Notes under the pieces: generated by a model
Seen by the model: the letters and a program-made list of their open reading frames with translations, nothing else
Told to the model about the DNA's origin: nothing
Database searches by the model: none
DNA from: Deltaproteobacteria bacterium
Lineage (GTDB): Bacteria; Desulfobacterota; DSM-4660; Desulfatiglandales; HGW-15
Assembly: GCA_020060215.1 (NCBI GenBank)
Contig: JAGVAP010000040.1
Coordinates: 1-25,065 of the forward strand
Reading direction: 5' to 3'
DNA: 25,065 nucleotides
Translations under genes and position numbers: made by a program
Shown here: positions 1-7,962 of the stretch, one piece after another
Layout of the letters: every line of letters begins with the position of its first letter
Numbering within the stretch: the first letter of the stretch is position 1

Positions 1-724
1 AAAACAGGCTTGCGATTATCGGGGGGTTCGCCGTCCGCATAGGCAAGAAGCCAAAGGACACAGCAAGGGTAGGAGAATTCTCAGAGATCATATGCGAGGA
101 GGTAAGGAAGTTGGAAACTCTTCTGGGAAGCTTGCGAGAGCTCTCGAGACCGGTCACGGCATCAAAAAAGACCGAATCCCTTAATGCGATCGTCAAGCAG
201 ATTATGGACAGGTTGCACGCAGGCATCCCCCGGCATATAAAAGTAAAACTCGATCTGGAACCTTCCACGCCCAAGGTTCGTGTGGTCAAGAGAAGAATGG
301 AGCAGGTCATCACTAATCTCGTTCGGAACTCCATTGAAGTCATGAAAGAAAAGGCAACATCAGAGTATCGACGCGCCTCCGGAAGGAAGGAGCCGTCCTG
401 GTCATCGAAGATGATGGTCCAGGCATCTCCGATAAAATACGAGAACGGATCTTTGAGCCGTTCTTTACCACGAAGACCGACGGCAACGGGCTCGGACTGG
501 TCATCTGCAAACAAATACTCGATGAACAGGGCTGTTTAATCAAATTGGAATCCGCTCTTGGTTCCGGAACTCGTTTCATCATCGAGATCCTGAATGAAAA
601 TAGCAATACGACGGATTGCTCTCAGCGCGAACGAAAAATGCGGGCGCGGGAAAGCAGGGTAAACCTCAGGGAAAACGCTAAAGAAGGGGGTGACCTGAAT
701 GACACAGAAGCCTTTTATGCATGA
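1..724 (+). pseudogene. Sensor histidine kinase, C-terminal part, frameshifted
   Basis: This is the C-terminal half of a sensor kinase; the gene enters from the left edge. Reading from base 3, the protein opens in the second part of the dimerisation domain (IGGFAVRIGKK..., then EVRKLETLLGSLRELSRP), just after where the H-box would lie. It continues into the ATPase N-box (NLVRNSIEVMKEK). At about 351-354 the frame breaks. The rest of the ATPase domain lies in another frame: G1 box EDDGPGI, F-box FEPFFTTK, G2 box GNGLGL, then a tail ending at TGA 722-724. One extra G in the AAAAGG run near 350 would restore a single protein. The end overlaps the next gene's start at 699, so kinase and receivers form one unit. 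The break could be a real mutation or a sequencing or assembly error; the intact flanking motifs favour a recent event or an error. Confidence 0.85.
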
Positions 725-1157
725 GAAAAGAATCCTCCTGGTCGATGAAAATCGCGATTTTCTCGATGCCGTGGTGGAAGCGCTTGACAGGTACGTCGTG
801 CATACAGCGCGGAATACCTGCGAGGCCGTAAAGCTTCTGGAAGAAAACTTCTATGACGTCGTCATGTTGACCCTCTGCGGGGATGGCCCCTTTCACCTGT
901 TGAAAAGGGCACTGAAATCAGGCGCTGTCGTGGTCGTGCTCACCCTGAGGGCGGTTTCAACCCCGACATTAAAGCGGCTTAGGGAGATGGGTCCGGTGTT
1001 CTTTTTTGGAAAGGAAAAGATCACGGAACTTGGGAGGTTTCTTGAAATGCTCTTTTCAAAGAGGAGCTACCCCTTCACTCGCTCGCTGTCTTATTCGGAG
1101 CGAGTGGGCAAAGATGACATTGAGTATGGGTCGGTTCGAATTCTTCGAACTCATTGA
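699..1157 (+). CDS. Degenerate receiver-domain protein (no phospho-acceptor Asp)
   Basis: A 152-aa protein with the fold pattern of a CheY-like receiver: RILLVDENRDF (acidic pair at residues 16-17), then YDVVMLTLCGDGPF, then VVVVLTLRA (Thr82), and Lys105 in FFFGKEK. The residue that should be the phosphorylated Asp in a DxVLLDL-type motif is Thr58 (MLTL), so conventional phosphorylation looks impossible; it may be a pseudo-receiver or a dead copy. The ATG at 699 follows a purine-rich GAAGGGGG and overlaps the kinase end by 26 bp; a second ATG at 721 is possible. The tail (about residues 112-152) is not receiver-like. It overlaps the next reading frame at 1154-1157. Receiver assignment is from motifs only. 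Confidence 0.75.
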   Translation: MTQKPFMHEKRILLVDENRDFLDAVVEALDRYVVHTARNTCEAVKLLEENFYDVVMLTLCGDGPFHLLKRALKSGAVVVVLTLRAVSTPTLKRLREMGPVFFFGKEKITELGRFLEMLFSKRSYPFTRSLSYSERVGKDDIEYGSVRILRTH

Positions 1158-1174
1158 CTTGCGGAGGAAACGGG

Positions 1175-1549
1175 GTGCGAAAGCGAAAACGAAGACGCGT
1201 GCTGGTGGTGGATGATGACAGGGGGTGCCGATTGCTCCTGCGCCGGGTCCTTACAGACATGGGATGCGACGTCACCGGCGCCTCCTGCGGCTACGAGGCC
1301 CTGCAGGAGGCAAGTAAAAGGCCTTACGATCTCGTGTTCACCGATCTGCACATGAGGGGGATGGACGGCTTCAGGCTGGCGAAAAGCATACGGGCGCTCA
1401 ACCCGGGCGTGCCAATCATTTTGGTCACAGGTGCAGATCAGATGACGACCGTGGAGAAAATCAAGAACAGCGGCGTTGCCTCAGTCGTCTTCAAACCCTT
1501 TAGTCTGGATGATATTGCGGAGATCATAAAGAAGACGTGTGCTCGCTGA
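1175..1549 (+). CDS. Single-domain response regulator (CheY-like receiver)
   Basis: A complete receiver domain with no output domain, 124 aa from the GTG at 1175. That start is chosen because GGAGGA (1163-1168) sits six bases upstream; an in-frame TTG at 1154, overlapping the previous stop, is the alternative. Key residues are present: acidic cluster VVDDD, phospho-acceptor Asp57 in VFTDLHMRGMDG, Thr85 in LVTGA and Lys107 in FKPF. The N-terminus is unusually basic (RKRKRRR). It follows the frameshifted kinase and the Asp-less receiver, so it is the likely phosphate acceptor of this unit, acting by protein contact rather than DNA binding. The exact pathway is not visible. Confidence 0.9.
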   Translation: MRKRKRRRVLVVDDDRGCRLLLRRVLTDMGCDVTGASCGYEALQEASKRPYDLVFTDLHMRGMDGFRLAKSIRALNPGVPIILVTGADQMTTVEKIKNSGVASVVFKPFSLDDIAEIIKKTCAR

Positions 1550-1559
1550 AAAGGAGCTT

Positions 1560-1631
1560 ATGAATGGCTACCGGCACATCGGTTCACGTAACGACGCGGC
1601 GGATATAACGAAAAAAGCACCTGTTGTATAA
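1560..1631 (+). CDS. Possible 23-aa small ORF
   Basis: Ten bases after the receiver stop, AAGGAG precedes ATG at 1560, giving a 23-residue peptide (MNGYRHIGSR...) that ends at TAA 1629-1631. It has no hydrophobic segment and no family I recognise. The only support is the well-placed ribosome binding site; it may equally be chance or a leader for the CBS gene downstream. Confidence 0.2.
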   Translation: MNGYRHIGSRNDAADITKKAPVV

Positions 1632-1670
1632 CGATTCAGCAGTCGATTGCACAAAGTAGGAGAAGGACCA

Positions 1671-2231
1671 ATGGAAAAGATGAAAATAAGGCAGTTGATG
1701 CGTTCAATCGACGAGTTCCCCCGCATCTCCGACCAGGCCACCTTTATGGATGCGGTGGTTGCACTGGAAAAATCCGACCAGGAATTTAAAGCGGGTAAAG
1801 CTCCTGAGAGAATTCTTCTGGTCTATAACGGAAGGTCGAAAATTGTTGGGAAATTATCCCCTATGGACGTCGTGCAAGGCTTGGAGCCCAACTATTTCAA
1901 CATCGAGAACATTAAGTCTATTCCCCATTATCGACTTGTTCAGACTTCGCTGGAGTCGATGAAGAAGGAATTTCGCTTATGGCACAAGCCGCTTGCAGAA
2001 CTCTGGAAGAAAGCCTATCGGATCAAAATCCATGACTTCGTGAAGATGCCGACTCCCGACCACATGGTAAAAGCCGATGACAGAATGGATGCCGCCTTTC
2101 ATCTCTTTGTTCTCGGGCGTCACGGCTCCCTTTTCGTTCAAGATGGGCAGCAAATTGTGGGGCTGATCCTGTTTTCAGATGTTTACAAAAAGATCAGAGA
2201 GACCATGAAAGCATGTCCTCTCCCCGCATAG
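1671..2231 (+). CDS. Two-CBS-domain protein
   Basis: A 186-aa cytoplasmic protein made almost wholly of a CBS pair, the module that usually binds adenine nucleotides. The first repeat is about residues 5-75 (IRQLMRSIDEFPRI... to ILLVYNGRSKIVGKLSPMDVVQGL). A linker rich in charged and aromatic residues follows, then the second repeat at about 120-180 (IHDFVKMPTPDHMVKADDRMD... to SLFVQDGQQIVGLILFSDVYKKI). ATG 1671 is preferred over an upstream in-frame TTG at 1647 because AGGAGAAGG lies just before it. It has no fused catalytic or membrane domain, so the effector partner is unknown. Its position between receiver genes and a FemAB gene gives no firm functional clue. Confidence 0.8.
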   Translation: MEKMKIRQLMRSIDEFPRISDQATFMDAVVALEKSDQEFKAGKAPERILLVYNGRSKIVGKLSPMDVVQGLEPNYFNIENIKSIPHYRLVQTSLESMKKEFRLWHKPLAELWKKAYRIKIHDFVKMPTPDHMVKADDRMDAAFHLFVLGRHGSLFVQDGQQIVGLILFSDVYKKIRETMKACPLPA

Positions 2232-2263
2232 ATTTACCGCATAAACGTTTAAGGACATAGAGC

Positions 2264-3349
2264 ATGAAGGTACACCTGAAACAAAAGGATGCGGGGAGGC
2301 TTCTTCCCACGGACATCGTCTTCCAGACCGTGTTCTGGGGCGACGTCAAATCGCGCCTCGGCTGGAAGCCGCTCGCCTTCGATTTCACCTCCTCCGGACC
2401 CGAAGGAGACGTCCTGGTGCTGACGAAAGCTATCTTACCGGGGTTCTCGGTAGCCTATGTCCCGCAGGGTCCTGAATACGGTCCGGAGCCGGACCGGTAT
2501 GGTCTCTTCCTCGAATCGCTCTCGGAGGCGATCGGCAGCCATCTAGATCGCTCGGTCACCTTCATCCGGTATGATCTTCCGTGGGAGTCGCAGTATGCGG
2601 CCGATAAGACCGGCGGCTCCCCGGATGAACATCCTTTTCACCGCCCTGAAGCGAGGCTGCAGGAGCTTCGCATGAATTTCGGCACCAGGTCCTGGAACCT
2701 CCAGAAGGCGGTGGTCGATCTTACCTTCGCCGACAGGGTGGTCGTCGATCTGGGTCCAAGCGAAGAGGAGATCCTGCGCCAAATGAAACCGAAGACCCGG
2801 TACAATATCGGCTTGTCCCGGAGGAGGGGGGTGGAGGTGTTTCATGCCTCTTCGGACCTGCTCCCGGCCTTCTATGAACTCTACCGCCAGACGGCGGAGC
2901 GCGACCGATTTCGGATTTGCGAATACCGACACTTCTCCTCGCTCTTCTCTACGGACTCCTCTCATCCGGATTCAACCGAGATCCTCTTTCTGCTGGCAAG
3001 GCACGGCGGGGACCTGCTCGCCGGGGCCATCGTTGCGGTCTCCGCCGGGACGGCGACTTATCTTTTCGGCGCCTCTTCCAACGAGAAACGGAACCTAATG
3101 GCGCCTTATGCGATCCAGTGGGAGGCCATGCGGATTGCTAAGGGCAGGGGGTGCCTGCACTATGACCTCGGCGCGGTTTCTCCCGCAAAAGACCCCACGC
3201 ACCCCTACTTTGGATTGTACCGCTTCAAGACGGGCTTCGGCGGAAGGATCATCCACCAGAGCGGATCCTGGGATTACCCCCTGGACGAAAACGCGTATAA
3301 AATCTTCCGTAACTCCGAGAACATGGACGGAATCCTTGGCACCGAATGA
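2264..3349 (+). CDS. FemAB-family aminoacyltransferase (peptidoglycan bridge type)
   Basis: A 361-aa protein of the FemAB/GNAT-like group, whose studied members add amino acids from aminoacyl-tRNA to the peptidoglycan stem (lipid II). Visible family marks are the segment KTRYNIGLSRRRGVEV (177-192), the C-terminal GNAT half with LLAGAIVAV and YLFGASS (252-272), the APYAIQWEAMRIAKGRG helix (280-296), and the closing GLYRFKTGFGG (317-327). ATG 2264 follows a weak site (AAGGACATAG). It stops 12 bp before the cupin gene, so the two are likely co-transcribed. Gram-negative members may have other acceptors, so the lipid II substrate is an inference from the family. Confidence 0.8.
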   Translation: MKVHLKQKDAGRLLPTDIVFQTVFWGDVKSRLGWKPLAFDFTSSGPEGDVLVLTKAILPGFSVAYVPQGPEYGPEPDRYGLFLESLSEAIGSHLDRSVTFIRYDLPWESQYAADKTGGSPDEHPFHRPEARLQELRMNFGTRSWNLQKAVVDLTFADRVVVDLGPSEEEILRQMKPKTRYNIGLSRRRGVEVFHASSDLLPAFYELYRQTAERDRFRICEYRHFSSLFSTDSSHPDSTEILFLLARHGGDLLAGAIVAVSAGTATYLFGASSNEKRNLMAPYAIQWEAMRIAKGRGCLHYDLGAVSPAKDPTHPYFGLYRFKTGFGGRIIHQSGSWDYPLDENAYKIFRNSENMDGILGTE

Positions 3350-3361
3350 AAGGAGGAAAAG

Positions 3362-3766
3362 ATGGAGAGGCAGGAGATCATCAAGAACATCCCTTTTTCA
3401 GCACCCCATGTACTCGTGGACCTGGTGGAGTACCAGAAAGGAAGGGTAGTGAGCCTCACCTTTGTCGAGACGAATGCATTGAGTCTGACCCTGTTCGCCT
3501 TCGATCAGGGTGAGGGGCTGAGCACACACACGACCTCCGGGGATGCCATGGTCCAGGTCCTGGAAGGGGAGGTGTCCCTGACGATCGGGGGCAAGGAGGT
3601 GGCGGCCAGGTCCGGAGAGGTGGTCGTGATGCCTGCGGACGTGCCTCATTCGCTGAATGCGGTAAAACCCTTCAAGATGCTGCTCACGGTCATCAAGAAA
3701 CCGCTGAACAGAGGGACCAAGTGTCTGCCTTTTTCGCCGAGCCGGCCTCCCAAGAAGGCGGCCTAG
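3362..3766 (+). CDS. Small cupin-domain protein
   Basis: A 134-aa single-cupin protein. The first cupin motif (residues 50-70, GEGLSTHTTSGD...LEG) keeps one His (56), but the second metal His of HxH is Thr58 and the usual Glu is replaced near Asp61. The second motif is regular (GEVVVMPADVPHSLN, His96, Asn99). Metal binding is therefore uncertain, and no substrate can be named. Strong Shine-Dalgarno AAAGGAGGAAAAG precedes ATG 3362, only 12 bp after the FemAB stop, which suggests an operon. The Lys/Pro-rich tail (SPSRPPKKAA) lies outside the fold. Confidence 0.85.
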   Translation: MERQEIIKNIPFSAPHVLVDLVEYQKGRVVSLTFVETNALSLTLFAFDQGEGLSTHTTSGDAMVQVLEGEVSLTIGGKEVAARSGEVVVMPADVPHSLNAVKPFKMLLTVIKKPLNRGTKCLPFSPSRPPKKAA

Positions 3767-3769
3767 ACA

Positions 3770-4141
3770 GCGGGAGTCCACGAGAGCCGGAAAGATGACT
3801 CTGTACTCCTGAGTGAAGCTCTCTGCCTGAACCTTGGCTTCAGTGAGAGTGGGAGCATAGTAGATTCGATCAAGCATTGCTTTGATGAGCGACCATTCAC
3901 TCTTGGGATACTTGGCCAAAACTTATATCGCTTCCCCACAGCAGATCTGTCTCACGAAATCTCTGGCCCCCGCCTCAACGTGATCCAGGAACTCAGTGAT
4001 GCTTTTGAACTTGGCTGTGGAGTGCTCATCCAAAGAACTTCTAAAAGGGACTTGATCAATAAGTTGTCTTCTTGCTAAGTTGCTCGTGGGGCGCTTCTCC
4101 TTCCGATTCGCGGCTTTCTCAAGGCCCCGGTTTCGCAGCAA
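3770..4141 (-). pseudogene. Decayed coding relic, possibly an IS256-like transposase
   Basis: On the minus strand one frame reads as protein-like sequence from about 4141 to 3770, interrupted by TAA at 3923-3925. The upper part contains a stretch ending FVRQICCGEAI; after the stop the same frame continues with AKYPKSEWSLIKAMLDRIYYAPT and TEAKVQAESFTQEY, ending near VIFPALV. The second part resembles the helix 'AxLKAIYxAPTxxEAxxAxxxFxxxYxxxYP' seen in IS256/mutator-type transposases, but this is memory-based and weak. Below about 3770 the frame is merely antisense to the cupin gene. No terminal repeats, catalytic DDE block or intact start were found. Everything visible fits a truncated, dead gene. 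Confidence 0.4.
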
Positions 4142-4207
4142 TCGGGAAAGTTAAGCCCTTCAGTTTTGGTACTCACCCAAATTACACCATTGGGGAAACT
4201 ACCCGTT

Positions 4208-5680
4208 ATGTCCATCAATCAAGTGATCATTATAGCTGCGATCTTTCTTGTCATCAGTGTGAGCCTAAGCAAGATCACAGAATGGTTGGGAGTGCCTGCC
4301 CTTTTGTTGTTTCTTGGAATCGGGATGCTGGCGGGCTCCGATGGGCCGGGCGGCCTTTACTTCGATAACGCATGGGTGAGTCAGGCGCTGGGGACGGTGG
4401 CGCTAGCATACATCTTGTTTGCCGGCGGGCTGGAAACAGATATTGAGTCGGCAAGAACGGTCCTGAAACCCGCGCTCGTGTTGTCAACCTTAGGTGTTTT
4501 GGTAACTGCCCTTATCACCGGAGCGTTCGTCAAGTACGTGTTGGATGTTTCATGGCTGATAGGTCTTTTGGTCGGATCAATCGTCTCTTCCACGGATGCG
4601 GCGGCTGTCTTTGCAGTTCTTCGCTCAAAAAATGTGGGACTCAAGGAACCGCTGAGCCCGCTCTTGGAGCTTGAGTCTGGGAGCAACGATCCAATGGCAG
4701 TTTTCCTTACCATCGGAGTCATTCAATTGCTCACACATCCAGGGCAATCGATGTGGTTGTTGGTTCCCTTCTTTTTTCAACAAATGGTTCTCGGGCTCGT
4801 GTTCGGTTATACGATGAGCAGACTGTTCATCGTGATCGTAAACCGGATAAACTTGGATTATGAAGGTCTATACCCTGTGTTTAGCCTGGCCTGGGTTTTG
4901 TTGACCTATGGGGTGACTGCCTCCCTAGGCGGCAGCGGATTTCTGGCGGTTTACATTGCAGGCATAATGCTGGGGAAGCATGTGTACCCTCATAAAAAAA
5001 CGTTCATCCGTTTTCACGATGGAGTTGCGTGGCTCATGCAGATAGTAATGTTTTTGACTTTGGGGCTCCTCGTTTTTCCAAAGCAACTCGTTCCTGTCAT
5101 AGGCTACGGATTGCTGATTTCGCTTTTGCTGATATTTGTAGCTCGTCCTGCCGGCGTGTTGATCGGGCTTGGCTTATCCCGTTTTAATTTAAGAGAAAAA
5201 TCGTTGATCTCCTGGGTTGGCCTTCGGGGTTCGGTTCCCATCGTTTTGGCTACATTTCCGCTCCTCGCGGGATTGGACCAGGATCATTTCATCTTCAATT
5301 TGGTTTTTTTCATTGTCATAACCTCCGTTCTATTGCAGGGGACCACCATCCCATATTTCGCCCGATTGCTGGGAGTTGACGCGCCTTTGGTCCGGAAACC
5401 CCGCTATCCGATTGCTTTCGAAAGTTCCAGTGAACTCAATATGCAGCTTGAACACTTGATTGTTCCTTTTGGATCCAAAGCGATCAAGAAACGGATACTC
5501 GACCTGGGTTTTCCAAAAGACAGTCTGATTACCTTGATCGCCAGGGATGATAAGTACATCACACCTCGGGGAGATACAACACTTGAAGGGGGGGATGTCC
5601 TTCTCATCCTCGTCAGCCGTGAAAGTCTGCCAATGGTGCATACCATCTTGAACCCCGGCAGTAACCCGAGAGGAGAATAG
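4208..5680 (+). CDS. nhaP2: CPA1-type K+(Na+)/H+ antiporter with C-terminal RCK_C domain
   Basis: A 490-aa inner-membrane antiporter. About a dozen hydrophobic segments carry the CPA1 marks: FAGGLETDI (about 71-79), [17 protein letters not shown] (about 124-140), and [14 protein letters not shown] with the Asn160-Asp161 pair typical of electroneutral exchangers. [18 protein letters not shown] and a cytoplasmic RCK_C/TrkA_C-like tail (about 400-490, LILVSRESL) follow. The layout matches NhaP2/CvrA; E. coli CvrA is longer with an extra C-terminal domain that is absent here. ATG 4208 is chosen over an in-frame TTG at 4166 because the protein then begins with the first membrane helix; the ribosome site is weak. 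A universal stress gene follows after 20 bp. Confidence 0.85.
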   Translation: MSINQVIIIAAIFLVISVSLSKITEWLGVPALLLFLGIGMLAGSDGPGGLYFDNAWVSQALGTVALAYILFAGGLETDIESARTVLKPALVLSTLGVLVTALITGAFVKYVLDVSWLIGLLVGSIVSSTDAAAVFAVLRSKNVGLKEPLSPLLELESGSNDPMAVFLTIGVIQLLTHPGQSMWLLVPFFFQQMVLGLVFGYTMSRLFIVIVNRINLDYEGLYPVFSLAWVLLTYGVTASLGGSGFLAVYIAGIMLGKHVYPHKKTFIRFHDGVAWLMQIVMFLTLGLLVFPKQLVPVIGYGLLISLLLIFVARPAGVLIGLGLSRFNLREKSLISWVGLRGSVPIVLATFPLLAGLDQDHFIFNLVFFIVITSVLLQGTTIPYFARLLGVDAPLVRKPRYPIAFESSSELNMQLEHLIVPFGSKAIKKRILDLGFPKDSLITLIARDDKYITPRGDTTLEGGDVLLILVSRESLPMVHTILNPGSNPRGE

Positions 5681-5700
5681 CGCCTCTTTCCTGCGAGAAT

Positions 5701-6630
5701 ATGAAACGATTCAAGAACATTCTCTATGTAAACGAAGCCAACATGGGTCAATCTTCGATTGTGGAACGTGCTGTCTCTTTCGCGGAAAACAATCAGGCAG
5801 CACTGACGATCATCGACGTGGTCCCCGGTGCAGGGGACCCGCAGTCGGAGACTGTGGCCAAGCGCATGGAGTCTCTGGATCTCTTGACCGAGCCCTATCG
5901 TCACCGGTTGAAAATCCAGATCGATTTGCGAAGGGGCCCGGTTTTCCTCGAGGTGATTCGTGCTGTGCTACGCAATGCGCATGACCTTGTTATCAAGCCT
6001 GCAGAGAGTCCCGGTTTTCTGAAAAGGCTATTCGGCACCAATGATATGCACTTGCTGCGCAAATGCCCATGTCCCGTATGGATTTTGAAGGCGCCCGGAA
6101 GATCAAATTACGAATGCATCATGGCGGCCGTTGACTTCGATCCCTTGAAATCTTCAGCCGCGGAGCAAGCCCTCAACCTGGAGATTCTTGAACTGGCCGG
6201 TTCGCTTGCGCTCTCGGAAGCTGCATCCCTGCACGTGGTTCATGCATGGGAAGCCTTTGCCGAAAAAGCCATGCTGGCAAGGGGCGGTAGCACAGCTGAG
6301 GATATCGCCGCCTACGTCGAAAACGAGCACATGCTCCACCAAAAAGGGCTACACATGCTGGGTGAGACGCTACGCGACCGGATCGGCACTGATGCCTACA
6401 ATACTCTTTCCCCTCGATTCCGCCTGCTCAAGGGACCGGCACAAAAGTTGATTCCAGCATTGGCGGTGGAGTTGCGGGCCGATCTTGTCGTTATGGGGAC
6501 CGTTGCACGCACAGGGATCTCAGGGTTTATCATCGGTAACACCGCAGAGGCTATTCTCGATCAGTTGGCATGTTCGGTGCTCGCAATCAAGCCCCCCGGA
6601 TTTAGAACACCGGTGAACTCTGCTGACTAG
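5701..6630 (+). CDS. Universal stress protein, two tandem UspA domains
   Basis: A 309-aa cytoplasmic protein with two Usp folds. The first (about 1-132) starts FKNILYVNEAN and ends CPCPVWILKAP, but lacks a glycine-rich nucleotide loop (it has PAESPGFLKRLFG). The second (about 138-300) starts CIMAAVDFDP, ends CSVLAIKPP, and carries GTVARTGISGFIIGN (266-280), a good match to the ATP-binding motif of Usp proteins. The arrangement resembles UspE, where often only one half binds nucleotide. It begins 20 bp after the NhaP2-like antiporter and is probably co-transcribed; such pairs suggest Usp control of the transporter, which is inference. Confidence 0.88.
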   Translation: MKRFKNILYVNEANMGQSSIVERAVSFAENNQAALTIIDVVPGAGDPQSETVAKRMESLDLLTEPYRHRLKIQIDLRRGPVFLEVIRAVLRNAHDLVIKPAESPGFLKRLFGTNDMHLLRKCPCPVWILKAPGRSNYECIMAAVDFDPLKSSAAEQALNLEILELAGSLALSEAASLHVVHAWEAFAEKAMLARGGSTAEDIAAYVENEHMLHQKGLHMLGETLRDRIGTDAYNTLSPRFRLLKGPAQKLIPALAVELRADLVVMGTVARTGISGFIIGNTAEAILDQLACSVLAIKPPGFRTPVNSAD

Positions 6631-6664
6631 ACAAGTTCCTGACGCTCCTGTCCTTAAGCGATTT

Positions 6665-7564
6665 TCATGGTTTCGACTTCAGCCCATCCCTGAAGAGATC
6701 TATGCTGTATTCCTTCTTTATCCATTTCTTACTGAAAGGATCATAGTCGAATTCAAAGAACACGTGCAGGTACCGGTTATCAAAAACCGAATAGCCATCC
6801 CTAGCGTAATCTTTCAGTATTTCGTCCCTTAAATCCCTGTCTTGGATGAATTCGGTGATTCTCTTGTGGCCGGCCCCGCAATGGATATCAAGTCGTACTT
6901 TGGACAAAGAACCTGATGTCTTACGAAATGCAGTGGACTTCTCTTTCTTCGTATACAGAAGAGGCACAACACCATCCTCTAGAGTCCTTGCGTAGACAGC
7001 ATCCCGCCCCACAACCATGTGCGGAACGAAAAGATCAAAATAATCCCAGGTGAAAGGGTGGTGATCACTCATCTCTCCTTTCATGGTCCCCAGCCCGATC
7101 ATTGCAGCCTTATCGTATGTCCCCAGTGGAAGACCCATACCTAATTTGGTAAGCCCTATAACGCCTTTCTTAAGAAAGGCTCTTCGATTTACCGGTTTTC
7201 GGCTGTTGACGATCAAGTCATAGACACCTGAAAGCGCCAGCGCGCCACCTGCAAGTGCCGCTCCTAGGTCAAGCAACAGATCGGCAGTTAAGAGCCTGAC
7301 CATGTGAACGTCAACAACATAAACTGCCGGGCTTCTTTCACCCAGTGACTCCGCCATTTCTATCACTTTTGAGTGACTAATGAAGTTGAATATGTTTTCA
7401 GGCGGATTGTGAATGGTATCGTCGCCGGTGACCTCCAGGACAATACCGTCAAGGGTTTCGATCCTTTCCGGAGTGAGGATATCTTCAACAGTGGGGTACC
7501 AATGGGTCGTTCGAAAGAGCCTGTAAATCGCCTTGTCTGTCTCAAACTGATGTGAATATGACAT
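6665..7564 (-). CDS. Divergent TraB/Tiki-like protein with internal membrane segment
   Basis: A 299-aa protein not firmly recognised. Several marks recall the TraB/PrgY/Tiki superfamily of metal-dependent hydrolase-like proteins: TTHWYPTV near the start (His21), DGIVLEV (Glu44), VGRDAVYARTL (Arg187, compare ERxxxMA), and the GxxH motif GAGH (230-233). A hydrophobic stretch at about 91-118 may span the membrane, and NRRAFLKKGVIGL (126-138) looks like a twin-arginine motif, though it is internal. ATG 7564 follows AGGAAAG. A longer in-frame extension to 7741 is not protein-like and has no ribosome site. It lies alone between plus-strand transporters, converging on the Usp gene and diverging from the Kef-type antiporter. 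The TraB call is tentative. Confidence 0.55.
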   Translation of the reverse strand: MSYSHQFETDKAIYRLFRTTHWYPTVEDILTPERIETLDGIVLEVTGDDTIHNPPENIFNFISHSKVIEMAESLGERSPAVYVVDVHMVRLLTADLLLDLGAALAGGALALSGVYDLIVNSRKPVNRRAFLKKGVIGLTKLGMGLPLGTYDKAAMIGLGTMKGEMSDHHPFTWDYFDLFVPHMVVGRDAVYARTLEDGVVPLLYTKKEKSTAFRKTSGSLSKVRLDIHCGAGHKRITEFIQDRDLRDEILKDYARDGYSVFDNRYLHVFFEFDYDPFSKKWIKKEYSIDLFRDGLKSKP

Positions 7565-7962
7565 CTTTCCTGGTCCCTGAGCCGACAACTCCCGGGCGGA
7601 AGATCCGCAGGTTCGCCGACCTGAAAAGCCGCAAGCTGCTGTTTTCCTTTTTGTATCATTCATGTCGTGGAAGTAAAGCCAAAACATGGATCTTGGCCGA
7701 CAATCCCCACTCATCCATTTTGAATCATATTCCAGTAGCATGAAGCTAGTATCTACGTACTTGACAGGAGGTGGACACTCCGTTAAACAGACGTCCTACG
7801 CGTCGCGTAGGGAACAGCCCGGGACGGACCGGATCTGCTAGAGGATGGCGCATTGGAGACTTTATCGTTTTCTGGCTTCCTGGCAATTTGCCTTGCAGCA
7901 GAGCGACATCGCGACCGAGCGCCCCCCCATTGGATGAAGCTCGGGATTACAGGAGGAGCCTT
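7565..7962. other. 398-bp divergent intergenic region
   Basis: This separates the minus-strand TraB-like gene from the Kef-type antiporter. In-frame upstream extensions of both genes run into it but are rich in Arg, Pro and Ser, with no recognisable domain, so I treat it as noncoding. A candidate plus-strand promoter lies at 7761-7789. No riboswitch or repeat was recognised. Confidence 0.5.
7761..7789 (+). promoter_or_regulatory. Candidate sigma-70 promoter for the Kef-type antiporter
   Basis: A perfect TTGACA at 7761-7766 is followed after 17 bp by TAAACA (7784-7789), a poor -10 match (3 of 6). It would leave a leader of about 165 bases before ATG 7963. This rests on pattern only. Confidence 0.35.

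Noticed and set aside
3398..3769. Continuation of the minus-strand relic frame across the cupin gene
   Set aside because: This part is simply antisense to the cupin, whose motifs are clear; protein-like character of the relic ends near 3770.
7771..7962. 64-residue N-terminal extension of the Kef-type antiporter
   Set aside because: It is not conserved-looking (Arg/Pro/Ser-rich), and a far better ribosome site, AGGAGGA, precedes ATG 7963.
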